Positions 1 to 10,816 of a stretch of 64,000 nucleotides of DNA are shown piece after piece (the stretch's first letter is position 1; every line of letters starts with the position of its first letter). The stretch comes from Bufo bufo (taxonomy: Eukaryota; Chordata; Amphibia; Anura; Bufonidae). The stretch is taken from assembly GCF_905171765.1 (NCBI RefSeq), contig NC_053392.1, positions 402,677,399-402,741,398 of the forward strand, in the 5' to 3' direction. Made by a program: the position numbers and the translations under genes. The notes under the pieces were generated by a model. It searched no databases. It was given only the letters and a program-made list of their open reading frames with translations, and was not told where the DNA came from.

Positions 1-335
1 TGGGACCTCTCTCCTCTGTCTGGGTGCCGGGGCCTAAAAATATCTGACAATGGCCTGTTCCAATTATGGGTGACATGAAGCATGATTCTCTGCTATGACA
101 TGAAGCCTGATTCTCTGCTATGGGACCTCTCTCCTCTGTCTGGGTGCCGGGACCTAAAAATATCTGACAATGGCCTGTTCCAGTGTTGGGTGACATGAAG
201 CATGATTCTCTGCTATGACATGAAGCCTGATTCTCTGCTATGGGACCTCTCTCCTCTGTCTGGGTGCCGGTTCCTAAAAATATCTGACAATGGCCTGTTC
301 CAGTGGTGGGTGACATGAAGCATGATTCTCTGCTA

Positions 336-1956
336 CAGTCTTGTGAAAAAATTAGGACACCCTTTGAAAGCATGTGGTTTTTTGTAACATTTTTAATAAA
401 TGGTTATTTCATCTCCGTTTCAACAATACAGAGAGATTAAAGTAATCAGACTAAACAAAGAAAACTGAAGAAAAGTCTTTTCAAGATCTTCTGTAAATGT
501 CATTCTACAAAAATGCCTATTCTAACTGAGGAAAAAGATAGGACACCCTTGCCCCTAATAGCGAGTGTTACCTCCTTTGGCTGAAATAACTGCAGTGAGA
601 CGGTTCTTGTAGCCATCTACCAGTCTTCGACATCGGTCTGAGGAAATTTTACCCCACTCCTCAATGCAGAACTTTTTCAGCTGTGAGATGTTTGAGGGGT
701 TTCTTGCACGTACAGCCCTTTTCAAGTCACCCCACAGCATCTCAATGGGATTCAAATCTGGACTTTGACTTGGCCATTCCAGGACTCTCCATTTCTTCTT
801 TTTCAGCCAATCTTTGGTTGATTTACTAGTATGTTTTGGGTCATTGTCATGTTGCATGGTCCAGTTCCGCTCCAGCTTTAATTTTCTAACTGATGGTCTC
901 ACATGTTCTTCAAGCACCTTCTGATACACAGTAGAATTCATCGTGGATTCTATGATGGTGAGCTGACCAGGTCCTGCTGCAGCAAAGCAGCCCCAAACCA
1001 TGACACTTCCTCCTCCATGCTTCACAGTTGGTATGAGGTTCTTTTCTTGGAATGCTGTGTTTGGTTTACGTCAAACATGTCCTCTGCTGTTGTGTCCAAA
1101 TAATTCAATTTTGGACTCATCTGTCCAAAGAACATTATTCCAGAAGTCCTGGTCTTTGTCAACTTTATCGCTGGCAAATGTCAGTCTGGCCTCGATGTTT
1201 CTCTTGGAAAGCAAAGGTTTCCTCCTTGCACACCTCCCATGCAAGTTAAACTTGTACAGTCTCTTTCTGATTGTAGAGGCATGTACTTCTACATCAACAG
1301 TAGCCAGAGCCTGCTGTAGTTCTCGAGATGACACTTTAGGGTTTTTGGATACCTCTTTTAGCATCTTGCGGTCTGCTCTTGGGGTGAACTTGCTGGGGCG
1401 ACCAGTCCTGGGCATGTTGGCAGTTGTTTTGAAAGCCCTCCACTTGTAGACTATCTTCCGGACAGTGGAATGGCTGATTTCAAAATCTTTTGAGATCTTT
1501 TTAAATCCCTTCCCAGACTCATAGGCTGCTACAATCTTTTTTCTGAAGTCCTCTGACAGCTCTTTTGCTCTCACCATGGTGCTCACTCTCACTTCAACAG
1601 TCAGGAGCACACCAAACTAAATGTCTGAGGTTTAAATAGGGCAAGCCTCATTCAACATGCAGAGTAACGATCTACTAATTATGTGCACCTGGTGTGATAT
1701 ACCTGTGTGAGATCTGAGCCAATTTAAGAGGGAATACATGTGAGGGTGTCCTATCTTTTTCCTCAGTTAGAATAGGCATTTTTGTAGAATGACATTTACA
1801 GAAGATCTTGAAAAGACTTTTCTTCAGTTTTCTTTGTTTAGTTGGATTACTTTAATCTCTCTGTATTGTTGAAACGGAGATGAAATAACCATTTATTAAA
1901 AATGTTACAAAAAACCACATGCTTTCAAAGGGTGTCCTAATTTTTTCACATGACTG
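336..1956 (-). mobile_element. Tc1-like DNA transposon with long (~215 bp) TIRs
   Basis: The ends are inverted copies of each other over about 215 bases (336-550 and 1742-1956) with very few mismatches: CAGTCTTGTGAAAAAATTAG on the left and its near-complement on the right. Both ends are flanked by TA (334-335 and 1957-1958), the target duplication of Tc1/mariner elements. Removing the element restores the hAT minisatellite unit (TGC-TA-TGGGACC), so the insertion site is exact. One transposase frame lies inside on the minus strand. High TIR identity suggests a young insertion. Confidence 0.93.
555..1577 (-). pseudogene. Tc1-like transposase, one in-frame stop
   Basis: A 340-codon frame runs from an ATG in good context (ACCATGG, 1577-1575) to the stop at 555, the usual length for Tc1 transposases. 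The N-terminal half has the paired-like helix-turn-helix region and GRPSK linker (AT-hook-like). The catalytic triad is visible: Asp in LWTDES, Asp in QHDNDPKHT, Glu in DLNPIEMLWGDLK, spaced as DD34E. A single TGA at 1073-1071, just after the first catalytic region, breaks an otherwise open frame; the frame is continuous on both sides. The enzyme would cut and paste the element at TA sites. This copy should not make full-length protein unless the stop is read through. Confidence 0.9.
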
Positions 1957-3192
1957 TATGGGACCTCTCTCCAATTGATATTGGTTAATTTTTATTTATT
2001 TTATTTTTATTCATTTCCCTATCCACATTTGTTTGCAGGGAATTTACCTACATTTTGCTGCCTTTTGCAACCCTCTAGCCCTTTCGTGGGCTTTTTTACA
2101 GCCTTTTTAGTGCCGAAAAGTTCGGGTCCCCATTGACTTCAATGGGGTTCGGGTTCGGGACGAAGTTCGGGTCGAGTTCGGATCTCGAACCCGAACATTT
2201 CCGGGAAGTTCAGCCGAACTTCTCGAACCCGGACATCCAGGTGTTCGCTCAACTCTATGAGCGACCCCATCCCTGATAATATAGGTCGGAGAGGGGGGGG
2301 GGGGTTGGTGCCTTTGTGCACCTTGGGCAGTGCATGAATGATCAGAGTTACTGGTGATTCTAGATCCAAAAACTCAGATTGTCTCTGTGTGAATATTCCC
2401 CTATTTGTACCTTTGGCTACCAGGTCATTGTAAATTTTGCTAAACCTGATTAGGGGATCACCATTAAGTTTGTCATATACACTTTTATCACCCAGCATCT
2501 CTATCATCTGTTGTCGATAATTTTATTTTATTCATCACTGCCACACTCCCCCCCCCCTTATCCGCCATCTTGATTATTATATCCCCCTTGTTTAAAACTC
2601 AAATTGTGTTCTTTTTTATCACAGTGGAGTCGCGCATCATGCAAGGAGGTTAATTCTCTTTCCAATACCTCTTGAAAAATCTCCATGCCTGGAGTGCGCG
2701 ACTACAGTGGATAAAATTTGGGGTTGGCAATTCTAAAACCTCCACCTGTCATTTCAGGGCGAGGAGCCGGGTGCTATTTGTTCTTTGAAAGATAATCCCA
2801 CAAACTCATTGGGAAGTGGTTGTATTTCAGCATCTGTCTGAACATGTCCCACCTGACCATCCGGTTCACATAATTGTTTTTTAACCGTTAGGTTTGTAAT
2901 AAATTTGTTTATGTCTAGCAATGTAAAAAACAAATCAAAGTCATTAATAGTCATTAAAAGACCCAATGATAGCACTTCTTGCTGATCTTGTGTCAAAAAA
3001 TAAAATCAGACAGGTTCAGTACATCTAATGTTTCTGCGTTCTGAAAAGCAGTGTCTATTTTTGAGACTTGCGTCTGGTTCCCATGCTGTGCGGCTTTCTT
3101 GGTGTTTTTATGTTTTCGTTGCGCTTTTCTCCGTTTTTTAAGGATGTCATATTTGAATATTTTTTTGATTTTTTGTAATATGAGAAAGCTGA

Positions 3193-4164
3193 GGCTACTT
3201 TCACACCTGCGTTTAGGTGCGGATCCGTCTGGTATCTGCACAGACGGATCCGCACCTATAATGCAAACGCTTAGATCCGTTTTTTTTTTTTTTTTTTTTC
3301 ATGATAATGCAAACGGATCCGTTTTGACTTTACATTGAAAGTCAATGGGAGACGGATCCGTTTGAAAATTGAGCCATATTGTGTCAAATTCAAACGGATC
3401 CGTCCCCATTGACTTAGGCTACTTTCACACGAGCGTTCGGGTGTCCGCTCGTGCGCTCCGTTTGAAGGGGCTCATGAGCGGCCCCGAACGCATCCATCTG
3501 GCCCTAATGCATTCTCAGTAGAGGCGGATCCACTGAGAATGCATCCGCCTGCCAGCGCTCAGCCTCCGCTCCGCTCAGTGAGCGGACACCTGAACGCTGC
3601 TTGCAGCGTTCGGGTGTCCGCCTGGCCGTGCGGAGGCGAGCGGATCCGTCCAGACTTATAATGGAAGTCAATGGGGACGGATCCGCTTGAAGATGACACC
3701 ATATGGCTCAATCTTCAAGCGGATCCGTTCCCCATTGACTTTCAATGTAAAGTCTGAACGGATCCGCTCAGGCTACTTTCTGACTTAGAAAATTTTCTAA
3801 GTAATAATGCAGACGGATCCATTCTGAACAGATGCAAACGCCTGCATTATCGGAGCGGATCCGTCTGATGAAACATCAGACGGATCCGCTCCGAACGCTC
3901 GTGTGAAAGTAGCCTTACATTGTAAGTCTGGACGGATCCGCTCGCCTCCGCACGGCCAGGCGGACACCCGAACGCTGCAAGCAGCGTTCAGGTGTCCGCT
4001 CACTGAGCAGAGCGGAGGCTGAGCGCTGGCAGGCGGATGCATTCTCAGTGGATCCGCCTCCATTGAGAATGCATCAGGGCTGGACGGCTGCGTTCAGGAC
4101 CGCTCGTGAGCTTCTTCAAACGGTGCGCACGAGCGGACACCCGAACGCAGGTGTGAAAGTAGCC
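3193..4164. mobile_element. Outer foldback MITE, Harbinger-like ends
   Basis: The ends are GGCTACTTTCACACC and its exact complement GGTGTGAAAGTAGCC, flanked by a 3-bp TGA duplication (3190-3192, 4165-4167). Internally it is rich in GGATCCGTC palindromes. No protein is encoded. It splits the Penelope-like frame. The 3-bp duplication and short TIR suggest PIF/Harbinger mobilisation, an inference from known families. Confidence 0.75.
3417..3914. mobile_element. Inner foldback MITE nested in the outer one
   Basis: GGCTACTTTCACACGAGCG at 3417 pairs with its complement ending at 3914, with TTA on both sides (3414-3416, 3915-3917). It is the same family as the element that contains it. Internal arms (CCGAACGCTGCTTGCAGCGTTCGG) form further hairpins. 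Confidence 0.75.
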
Positions 4165-4640
4165 TGATCCTGTGCTTTCTAGGATTTCCTTAGTCCTCCT
4201 GAGACGATTCGTATGATTCATCGTTGGTGTCTGTGGTTTCTGCCTCTGAGAAGCTGACTTTGTTTGAATCCTTCTGTGATTTATTTCTATCACGGATAGT
4301 TCTTTAAAATAGACTTTGGTGTGTGAGGCATATGTTCTCTTCTGTCCCACTCATATACCTGATCGTGTGAATAGTGATACAAGTCCCTCTGAAACTTGCT
4401 TTGTTTTATGGACATTATATTTTCTTCTAGGTCTTTAATAGATGTAAATATTTCTTGTTCCATATCAGTTCATTCTGTATTGCTCTTATATGTTTCTAGT
4501 ATTTCCTTGCATTCATTAATCTCATCTTGAATGTAAGGTAACTTTTTATTTTCTTATTTGATTATTAATGCCATTAAATCCATGGAGCATCGTGACAAAA
4601 TATTGTTCCATTCTGTAACGAATGTTTCAGAAAATAGCGT

Positions 4641-5015
4641 TGTTGGATTATTTTTTATAAAGGGGCACAGTACAGGGTGGGGGCACAGTCACATGACCCT
4701 GTGATGTTAGAAGGTCCTTATGGTGAATGTGGTTCAGATGCCACCATAATGAGAGGCAGAGGAGTGAGACAGGGGCCCGGGGCCCTGGATGGACAGGAGG
4801 GGTGGACACAGCAAGTAGGTGGAAGGGGCTCTGAGGGGGATTCATACAACAAGTAGTGGCATGAGGTCTGTGCAGGGCAGCAATAGGAGACAGGAGGGTG
4901 AAACAGGAGCTCTGGATACATGGGGGAGGAAAGGAGACAGCAGGGGCTCCATGAGGATGAGATAGGACAGGATATGGGGGGACAGGTGTCATGGAGGCAA
5001 ACTGCTTAATGAAAC
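4641..5015. other. Stretch without recognised gene
   Basis: A GC- and purine-rich stretch (GGGGCACAG, GGCCCGGGGCCC). A 114-codon minus-strand frame exists, but it is proline-rich, low in information and shows no family I recognise. It probably belongs to an unclassified repeat. Confidence 0.4.
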
Positions 5016-7258
5016 ACTACATTCATTGGAAGCTGTCTGGCACAAGGAAAGGTATGGAGTGGGCTCGGCATGCATGTTGGTACCTGCATCCCTTGTAACG
5101 GAGGCCATTATGGCACCAAAAATGGTAAAAAGCAGAGTGGATCAAGCATGCATGTGGATCCAATGCTCCCTGAACTTTATGGCGGCCATTATGGCGCATA
5201 ACAGGTAGTATTTAGTGTTAGGATCCGTCTAACAGAGATCGCCTTGACGTACGGCAGACGGGCTCAGATGGTATTGGCCAAAATGCATTGGGTGCTGCTG
5301 CATTGTCTCTTTTTTTTCTCCCGCTCCCTTAACAGTGACCTCACAGTACCCAGCTGACTTAACAGTGATCTCCACAGCAGCTGCCCTTTAATAGTGGCCC
5401 GTGCCCCTTTCACAGTGACCTCCACAGTGCCTGCCCCTTTAACAGTGACCTCCACAGTGGTCTGCCCTCTTAACACTAACATCCACAGTAAACGCCCCTT
5501 TAATAGTGACCTCCACAGTGCCCACCCTTTTAACAGTGAACTCCACAGCAGCTGCCCTTGTAATAGTGGTCCCTGCCCTTTCACAGTGACCTCCACAGTG
5601 CCCTGCCCCTTTAAGGCTAGGGCTACACGACGATATGTGTCACACAAGCCATTTTGTCACACCAATGTCACGCACCAATTCTTATAATGATAGGCTGTCA
5701 GATGGTTTTGTACAAAATGCATTGGCCAAGCATCTCACTTTATAAATAAGCGTAGCATTAGCACTATAATTTTTGCCATTATTGTACTTTATCTGATTTG
5801 CAGGGTGCTGCTGCATTGTCTCTTTTTTTCCTCTAGGTCTTTGCCATGGCGGCGTGCACCTGTGCACTGGGAGGTGCTGACTAACCCCCCTTTTTTTTGC
5901 AGATTTACAATGCTGGAGATGTGGCACTTCAGCGAGTCGTGCACTCCTGATTAGCCTGTCTGCTCCATAGGCTGATTTTAATTAATTTCAGTATAAAGCT
6001 GTAGCCTGCTCTCACTACATTCATTGGAAGCTGTCTGGCACAAGGAAAGGTATGGAGTGGGCTCGGCATGCATGTTGGTACCTGCATCCCTTGTAATGGA
6101 GGCCATTATGGCACCAAAAATTGTAAAAAGCAGAGTGGATCAAGCATGCATGTGGATCCAATGCTCCCTGAACTTTATGGCGGCCATTATGGCGCATAAC
6201 AGGTAGTATTTAGTGTTAGGATCCGTCTAACAGAGATCGCCTTGACGTACGGCAGACGGGCTCAGATGGTTTTGTACAAAATGCATTGGCCAAGCATCTC
6301 ACTTTATAAATAAGCGTAGCATTAGCACTATAATTTTTGCCATTATTGTACTTTATCTGATTTGCAGGGTGCTGCTGCATTGTCTCTTTTTTTCCTCTAG
6401 GTCTTTGCCATGGCGGCGTGCACCTGTGCACTGGGAGGTGCTGACTAACCCCCCTTTTTTTTGCAGATTTACAATGCTGGAGATGTGGCACTCCAGCGAG
6501 TCGTGCACTCCTGATTAGCCTGTCTGCCCCATAGGCTGATTTTAATTAATTTCAGTATAAAGCTGTAGCCGGCTCTCACTACATTCATTGGAAGCTGTCT
6601 GGCACAAGGAAAGGTATGGAGTGGGCTCGGCATGCATGTTGGTACCTGCATCCCTTGCAATGGAGGCCATTATGGCACCAAAAATGGTAAAAAGCAGAGT
6701 GGATCAAGCATGCATGTGGATCCAACACTCCCTGAACTTTATGGCGGCCATTATGGCGCATAACAGGTAGTATTTAGTGTTAGGACCCGTCTAACAGAGA
6801 TCGCCTTGACGTACGGCAGACGGGCTCAGATGGTATTGGCCAAAATGCATTGGGTGCTGCTGCATTGTCTCTTTTTTCTCCCGCTCCCTTAACAGTGACC
6901 TCACAGTACCCAGCTGACTTAACAGTGATCTCCACAGCAGCTGCCCTTTAATAGTGGCCCTTGCCCCTTTCACAGTGACCTCCACAGTGCCTGCCCCTTT
7001 AACAGTGACCTCCACAGTGGTCTGCCCTCTTAACACTAACATCCACAGTGAACGCCCCTTTAATAGTGACCTCCACAGTGCCCACCCTTTTAACAGTGAA
7101 CTCCACAGCAGCTGCCCTTGTAATAGTGGTCCCTGCCCCTTCACAGTGACCTCCACAGTGCCCTGCCCCTTTAAGGCTAGGGCTACACGACGATATGTGT
7201 CACACCAGCCATTTTGTCACACCAATGTCACGCACCAATTCTTATAATGATAGGCTGT
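5016..7258. repeat. Mosaic of three repeated blocks, order A-B-C-A-C-A-B
   Basis: Block A (starts 5016, 6014, 6578; about 255 bp, ACTACATTCATTGGAAGCTG to GGCTCAGATGG) recurs three times. Block B (about 5270-5690 and 6835-7250) consists of degenerate ~31-bp units AACAGTGACCTCCACAGTG. Block C (about 5700-6010 and 6265-6575) contains TTTTGTACAAAATGCATTGG. Copies differ at only a few bases. The A+C period is 564 bp and the A+B+C period 998 bp, as expected from unequal crossing-over that lost or gained B. The short frames here do not look like real genes. Confidence 0.75.
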
Positions 7259-7360
7259 TACTGTCGCGTCACAGTCGCAGCATGTTGCATGTCGCAGTGC
7301 TACACTATAGACTATTATTATAAAAATTGTCGTGCGACATCAATGTCGCAGTGTAGTTGT
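7170..7360. mobile_element. Short foldback element, GGGCTACACGACG end
   Basis: GGGCTACACGACGATATGTG at the left is met by GTCGCAGTGTAGTTGTCC at the right, with many GTCGC/GCGAC pairs between. This has the form of a small MITE; the left end also recurs at the end of the earlier block B. No clear target duplication was found. Confidence 0.45.
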
Positions 7361-7365
7361 CCATA

Positions 7366-7632
7366 TTTGTTGGAAACCTGGAGTAAAACTGTGTGTATGT
7401 GTAGACTAAGGGCCTGCGAGCTTCTATTGGCTGATAAGGGACATGTGACCGTGTGCATGGCAGTTGGGATATGAAGAGAAAGACTTTTAGGCTTGTATTG
7501 ACTAATGCAGGTCATTTTTTGGGAATATCTCAGGAACAGTACGTCCACGGTCACATTTCCCGTATCAGCCAATAGAAGCTCGAAGGCTCTTAGTCTCCAC
7601 ATACACACAGTTTTACTCCAGGTTTCCATAAC
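7366..7632. repeat. Inverted repeat, ~95-bp arms
   Basis: 7372-7460 (GGAAACCTGGAGTAAAACTG ... AGCTTCTATTGGCTGATAAG) reappears as its complement at 7550-7630 (TCAGCCAATAGAAGCTCG ... GTTTTACTCCAGGTTTCC) around a loop of about 90 bp. Arms are imperfect. No coding content recognised. Confidence 0.7.
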
Positions 7633-7687
7633 AACCCAGTCATTTTTCTTCACTGCTGTAAGTAAGCTTTAGTTTAGGGCTATATGA

Positions 7688-7853
7688 CAACATGCACAGC
7701 TCAGCAGACAGTATCACACAATAAACTTAAATACACAGCAGACAGTATCACAAATGATAGGATTAGATACACAGCTCAACAGACAGTAGCACACATGACA
7801 GAATTAGATACACAGCTCAGTAGACAGTATCACACAGGATCGGATATTAGATA
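7688..7853. repeat. 41-bp minisatellite, left part
   Basis: Degenerate copies of TACACAGCTCAGCAGACAGT followed by ATCACACATGATAGGATTAG. The array is interrupted after GATA at 7850-7853 by an LTR element and resumes at 12784. Confidence 0.85.
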
Positions 7854-8983
7854 TGTAGTGTCCCCACTAGCTAATGCGTGGGCACTACACAAGGGTCAAT
7901 TGGGGTGTGCGTGACTTCTCCTCACTAGGGACAGGAGTGTCATTTCTAACGGTGCATATTTTATGTAATGTATAAAGTATTGTTTGTATGCAATGTTTCG
8001 TCATCAGGCCTAGTCTTTGTAGTTAGACATTCCATACACTAGAGGGAGATAGGGAGCCCCTAGTATAAATCTTCAGGCCCAGACAGAAGGAAAAGGTTCA
8101 GAGTCAGGAGTCTGCAGAGACAAGTGGTAAGGCACCAGCTAGTGTTGAGCTGTGAGCCTTCTCCTGACATGCAGCTGGACAGCCCAGGCTGTTAGTTGTA
8201 ACCAGGGGGCTAGTAGAGGGATCCTAGCCTACCTGTGGATCAAGAGAGCCTTAGTTAGCTCTGAAGACGCCCCAGTTGCAGGATAGCACCTCCTGGGAGA
8301 AAACCAGCAGTTACCCTCCCGTCAATTCAGGACAATACCAGGTCAGATAAGTACCATGATGGACAGAGGTTATATAGAATACAGCAAGTGCCGATATTGG
8401 AGAAAGAACCGATATACCAAGGATAAAAGCCAGCATTTAGGCATCCGGGCCTTGGCATCCAGCCAGCTAGAATAGCTGAAGGGGATAGAGCAGGGTTGCA
8501 CTGTAAAGCAATCACCATTGTGTTCCTCCAAGTATCTTGCCTGTTTATTTCCTGCCGCCATCTGAAATCTACCCGTTTGTGAAGTATTGTCTGAGGAACT
8601 GCATTACCATTATTTACCAACTGAACCGTATGTACAAAGTTTAAACCGTGTTCTTCAAGTAAAAAGACGTTTGGTTTATCTACTGATTCCTCAATTCTTC
8701 CACCTGTCACTACACGGTGTGCCACCGTCCAATTGGCACTGGCGTCACGTACCTTAAAGGGACCTTGCCCTAGGCACATAAAACACCTGCAACATCCAGG
8801 GCACCTCATCCAACACCAGGCCTGGTCCCTAAATACAGAGTGTGCCCCAGAGGACTTTTGTGCCAGCCTCTCCTTCACTGCTGTACGCCTACCCAGGGTT
8901 CCCATATATAACTGTGAGTGACCCTCGCTTGCCATTGACCGTGACCTCACAATCGCATTACCCTGCAGGTCTGGCGTACCGCA
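7854..8983 (+). repeat. 5' LTR
   Basis: TG...CA ended direct repeat, same length as the 3' copy. It contains TATATAA-like sequence near 8905. A 207-codon antisense frame over its second half is present in both LTRs and is taken as a chance frame. Confidence 0.9.
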
Positions 8984-8988
8984 TAAAT

Positions 8989-9006
8989 TGGCGTCACGAA
9001 CAGGAT
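8989..9006 (+). other. Primer binding site candidate
   Basis: TGGCGTCACGAACAGGAT starts five bases after the 5' LTR. It begins with TGG as expected for pairing with a tRNA CCA end; I cannot name the tRNA with confidence. Confidence 0.6.
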
Positions 9007-9343
9007 AACGGACATTCCTGCGCCATTGCGGATATAAAACTGTGTGCTAAGAAATCGTCTTAAAGTGACTAAGCCCTAATTGTTTTATTGTAAATTACTG
9101 GGCCCAAAGGACTGTCCTAAGTAGCGGTGTGAAAATAGTGTTTTATGGACTGTTTGCTGCTTGTTTAAGCCACCGCTTGCTGTCAGTGAATAGACAGCGT
9201 TTTGCTAAAGATGGCCGCTGAGCTTGCTTGAGTTTACTGCTGCGTCATCTTCATCCCGAATTGGCGGTAAAAGTTGGCGCCTTCTTGCTGAAAGGAGCGG
9301 GAAAAAGCTCAAAGTCGGCGCCGCCGCCTGTCTGGACATTTGC

Positions 9344-10816
9344 ATGTCTGCAGAAATGGACTCCGCCTCCCCCATATTGGAGTACCTGGGGGGTGGCCTC
9401 CCAGTCCAATGGGAGGATCTGTCTGAACTTATTGGCGCCACCCTGCCGCTCTCCATAGAAGGATCGAGCATGTTGGAGAGTGAAGACTGCTCTGCTGAGA
9501 TGTCTGCGCCTGATCTATTGAAAACGGATATCGTTGGTGTCGAGCCAGAGGAGGCTCCACCGGCCTACTCTCCGGGACCGGAGAGACCCGCCTGCCCGCC
9601 ACTGGGGAAAGAACCGGAGAATTATTATGACTCCTGGAGAGATTTCTTTCAGCCTTCATTCAAGTGGTCAGCACTAATGGCAGAGGTCCGGGAGGCCGCT
9701 ATAAAGAGGAATACTAAAACTAAAATATACTATGAAGAACTGACCAAGTCCATTCACGAACGTCACACTAATACCCAACCCCGCCTGGAAAGGAGAAAGG
9801 GGTTGGTTGTGTCCTTCGATAAGACCCGTGGCTACGAGTTCATACAAGACCACATTACTGGCAGAGACTTATACGTCAACCGGAGGTCTGTCAAGAGAGG
9901 TTATCTCCCTGAGCGCCTGCATAACCTCCGCGAGGGAGAGGAAGTGGAATTCACCCCTGCCGAGAGCCTGCGAGGCCCATATGCTACTGCCGTGACCCGT
10001 CCCAAGAAGGAACCGGAGGACTGGGAGGCAGATGAGGACTACTCTGGCTGCGAGTGCAAACCTGTGCGCTCTCCAGAACCGGCCCATCACGCATTCCAGG
10101 AGCGGGGCTCTTTCATTGGTCCTAATGTATTTTGGCAGCCAACTGTGTTAGAGAAATGGGTGAGTCCCTATCCATCCCCCGAGCTGCCTCGCCGGGAGAA
10201 AACCATCCAAGACATGGAGAATCTGAAAGGACTCCGCGTTACCCTGGAGAATATCCGGAAGGGTAGGAGACCCGATGCGCCACCGGAACCTGCAGCGGCC
10301 GCGTCCGATGCATCCTACACTGTACCTGCGCCGGCGGCGACAGCAGAGGACAGCGATTCTGAGACCGAAAGCCTGGGTGACCAGATCGTCCGTCTGGAAG
10401 AGAAATTGCGGGAGCTACGCAAGATTGCCACCGCCAGGATCCAGACGCCGCCTAAGGAGGAAGAGGTAAGGGTGCCTGTCTCCACCCGTAGGCCACCTTC
10501 TGCTACCACCGCTCCGTCGGTGCCCCCAAGAAGGCCCTCTAACCCTGTGACTTGCTGCACAGAGTCAGTCATTCCAAAGCCCACCGGACCGCTTGCGGCG
10601 GCGGTATCTAATACAGCACAGCCTACCATAATCATGCCTGGACCGGTGCGGTCCCCAACTGTCCTTACCCCTAGGCCTATGGGGCCAATACCTATTAGGG
10701 GTCCCTTCATGCTGCAGCTGCCCCCTAACACTGTAATGTGGGCACATCCGCCTGTGGAGGATTACTACAGGCCTTATTTGCCAGCAGAGCCGAGTGATTA
10801 TGATAAGCCCTTGTGA
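9344..10816 (+). CDS. Gag-like protein with cold-shock domain and PPAY motif
   Basis: An intact 490-codon frame from ATG at 9344; the frame is open upstream to 9224 but has no earlier in-frame ATG. From the N-terminus: acidic region; PPAY (about residues 73-76), the form of a PPxY late domain; a basic segment; residues 151-220 (9794-10003) resemble a cold-shock/Y-box domain, with KGLVVSFDKTRGYEFI in the place of the RNP1 strand, GRDLYVNRRSVK in the place of RNP2, then LREGEEVEF and ATAVTRP. A short predicted coiled coil (LGDQIVRLEEKLRELRK, about 344-361) precedes a proline-rich tail. Cold-shock domains bind single-stranded RNA or DNA, so RNA packaging is a natural guess. No zinc knuckle is seen. 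The RNP1-like strand has Glu where Gly is usual. The domain call is by eye. Confidence 0.75.
   Translation: MSAEMDSASPILEYLGGGLPVQWEDLSELIGATLPLSIEGSSMLESEDCSAEMSAPDLLKTDIVGVEPEEAPPAYSPGPERPACPPLGKEPENYYDSWRDFFQPSFKWSALMAEVREAAIKRNTKTKIYYEELTKSIHERHTNTQPRLERRKGLVVSFDKTRGYEFIQDHITGRDLYVNRRSVKRGYLPERLHNLREGEEVEFTPAESLRGPYATAVTRPKKEPEDWEADEDYSGCECKPVRSPEPAHHAFQERGSFIGPNVFWQPTVLEKWVSPYPSPELPRREKTIQDMENLKGLRVTLENIRKGRRPDAPPEPAAAASDASYTVPAPAATAEDSDSETESLGDQIVRLEEKLRELRKIATARIQTPPKEEEVRVPVSTRRPPSATTAPSVPPRRPSNPVTCCTESVIPKPTGPLAAAVSNTAQPTIIMPGPVRSPTVLTPRPMGPIPIRGPFMLQLPPNTVMWAHPPVEDYYRPYLPAEPSDYDKPL

Larger units (their letters stand above)
1..2257 (+). mobile_element. Right arm of a hAT element (copy 5), interrupted by Tc1
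   Basis: Bases 1-333 are nearly three copies of a 120-bp unit (CTCTCTCCTCTGTCTGGGTG ... GACATGAAG). After the Tc1 insertion, 1959-2257 continues with the same AT-rich and TTCGGGT-rich sequence that forms the right end of the complete hAT element at 40140-40447, ending in GTTCGCTCAACTCTA. The terminus lies at 2257, directly against a Penelope-like reverse transcriptase frame, so this hAT inserted into that element. The left part of this copy lies outside the window. The arm is non-coding. Confidence 0.8.
2258..4640 (-). pseudogene. Penelope-like element ORF fragment (N-terminal region and start of RT)
   Basis: Read on the minus strand, 4470-4280 encodes a Penelope N-terminal region (EIFTSIKDLEENI..., DQVYEWD); after a frameshift it continues to about 4170 (NRLRRTKEILEST). 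A MITE interrupts it, and 3190-2996 and 2996-2754 resume with LSLGL...DFDLFFTLLDINKFI, typical of the segment ahead of the RT. 2507-2258 encodes HALPKVHKG and RPILSGMGSL, the conserved opening of Penelope-like reverse transcriptases (Neptune/Poseidon type). The frame ends where the hAT terminus abuts at 2257, so the catalytic RT core and any GIY-YIG nuclease are missing. Several stops and shifts show it is dead. Confidence 0.8.

Noticed and set aside
8327..8950. 207-codon antisense frame, repeated at 12127-12831
   Set aside because: It lies in both LTRs and is kept only because the LTRs are near-identical; no family recognised.
10315..10731. 138-codon minus-strand frame
   Set aside because: Shadow of the cold-shock Gag gene in a GC-rich region.
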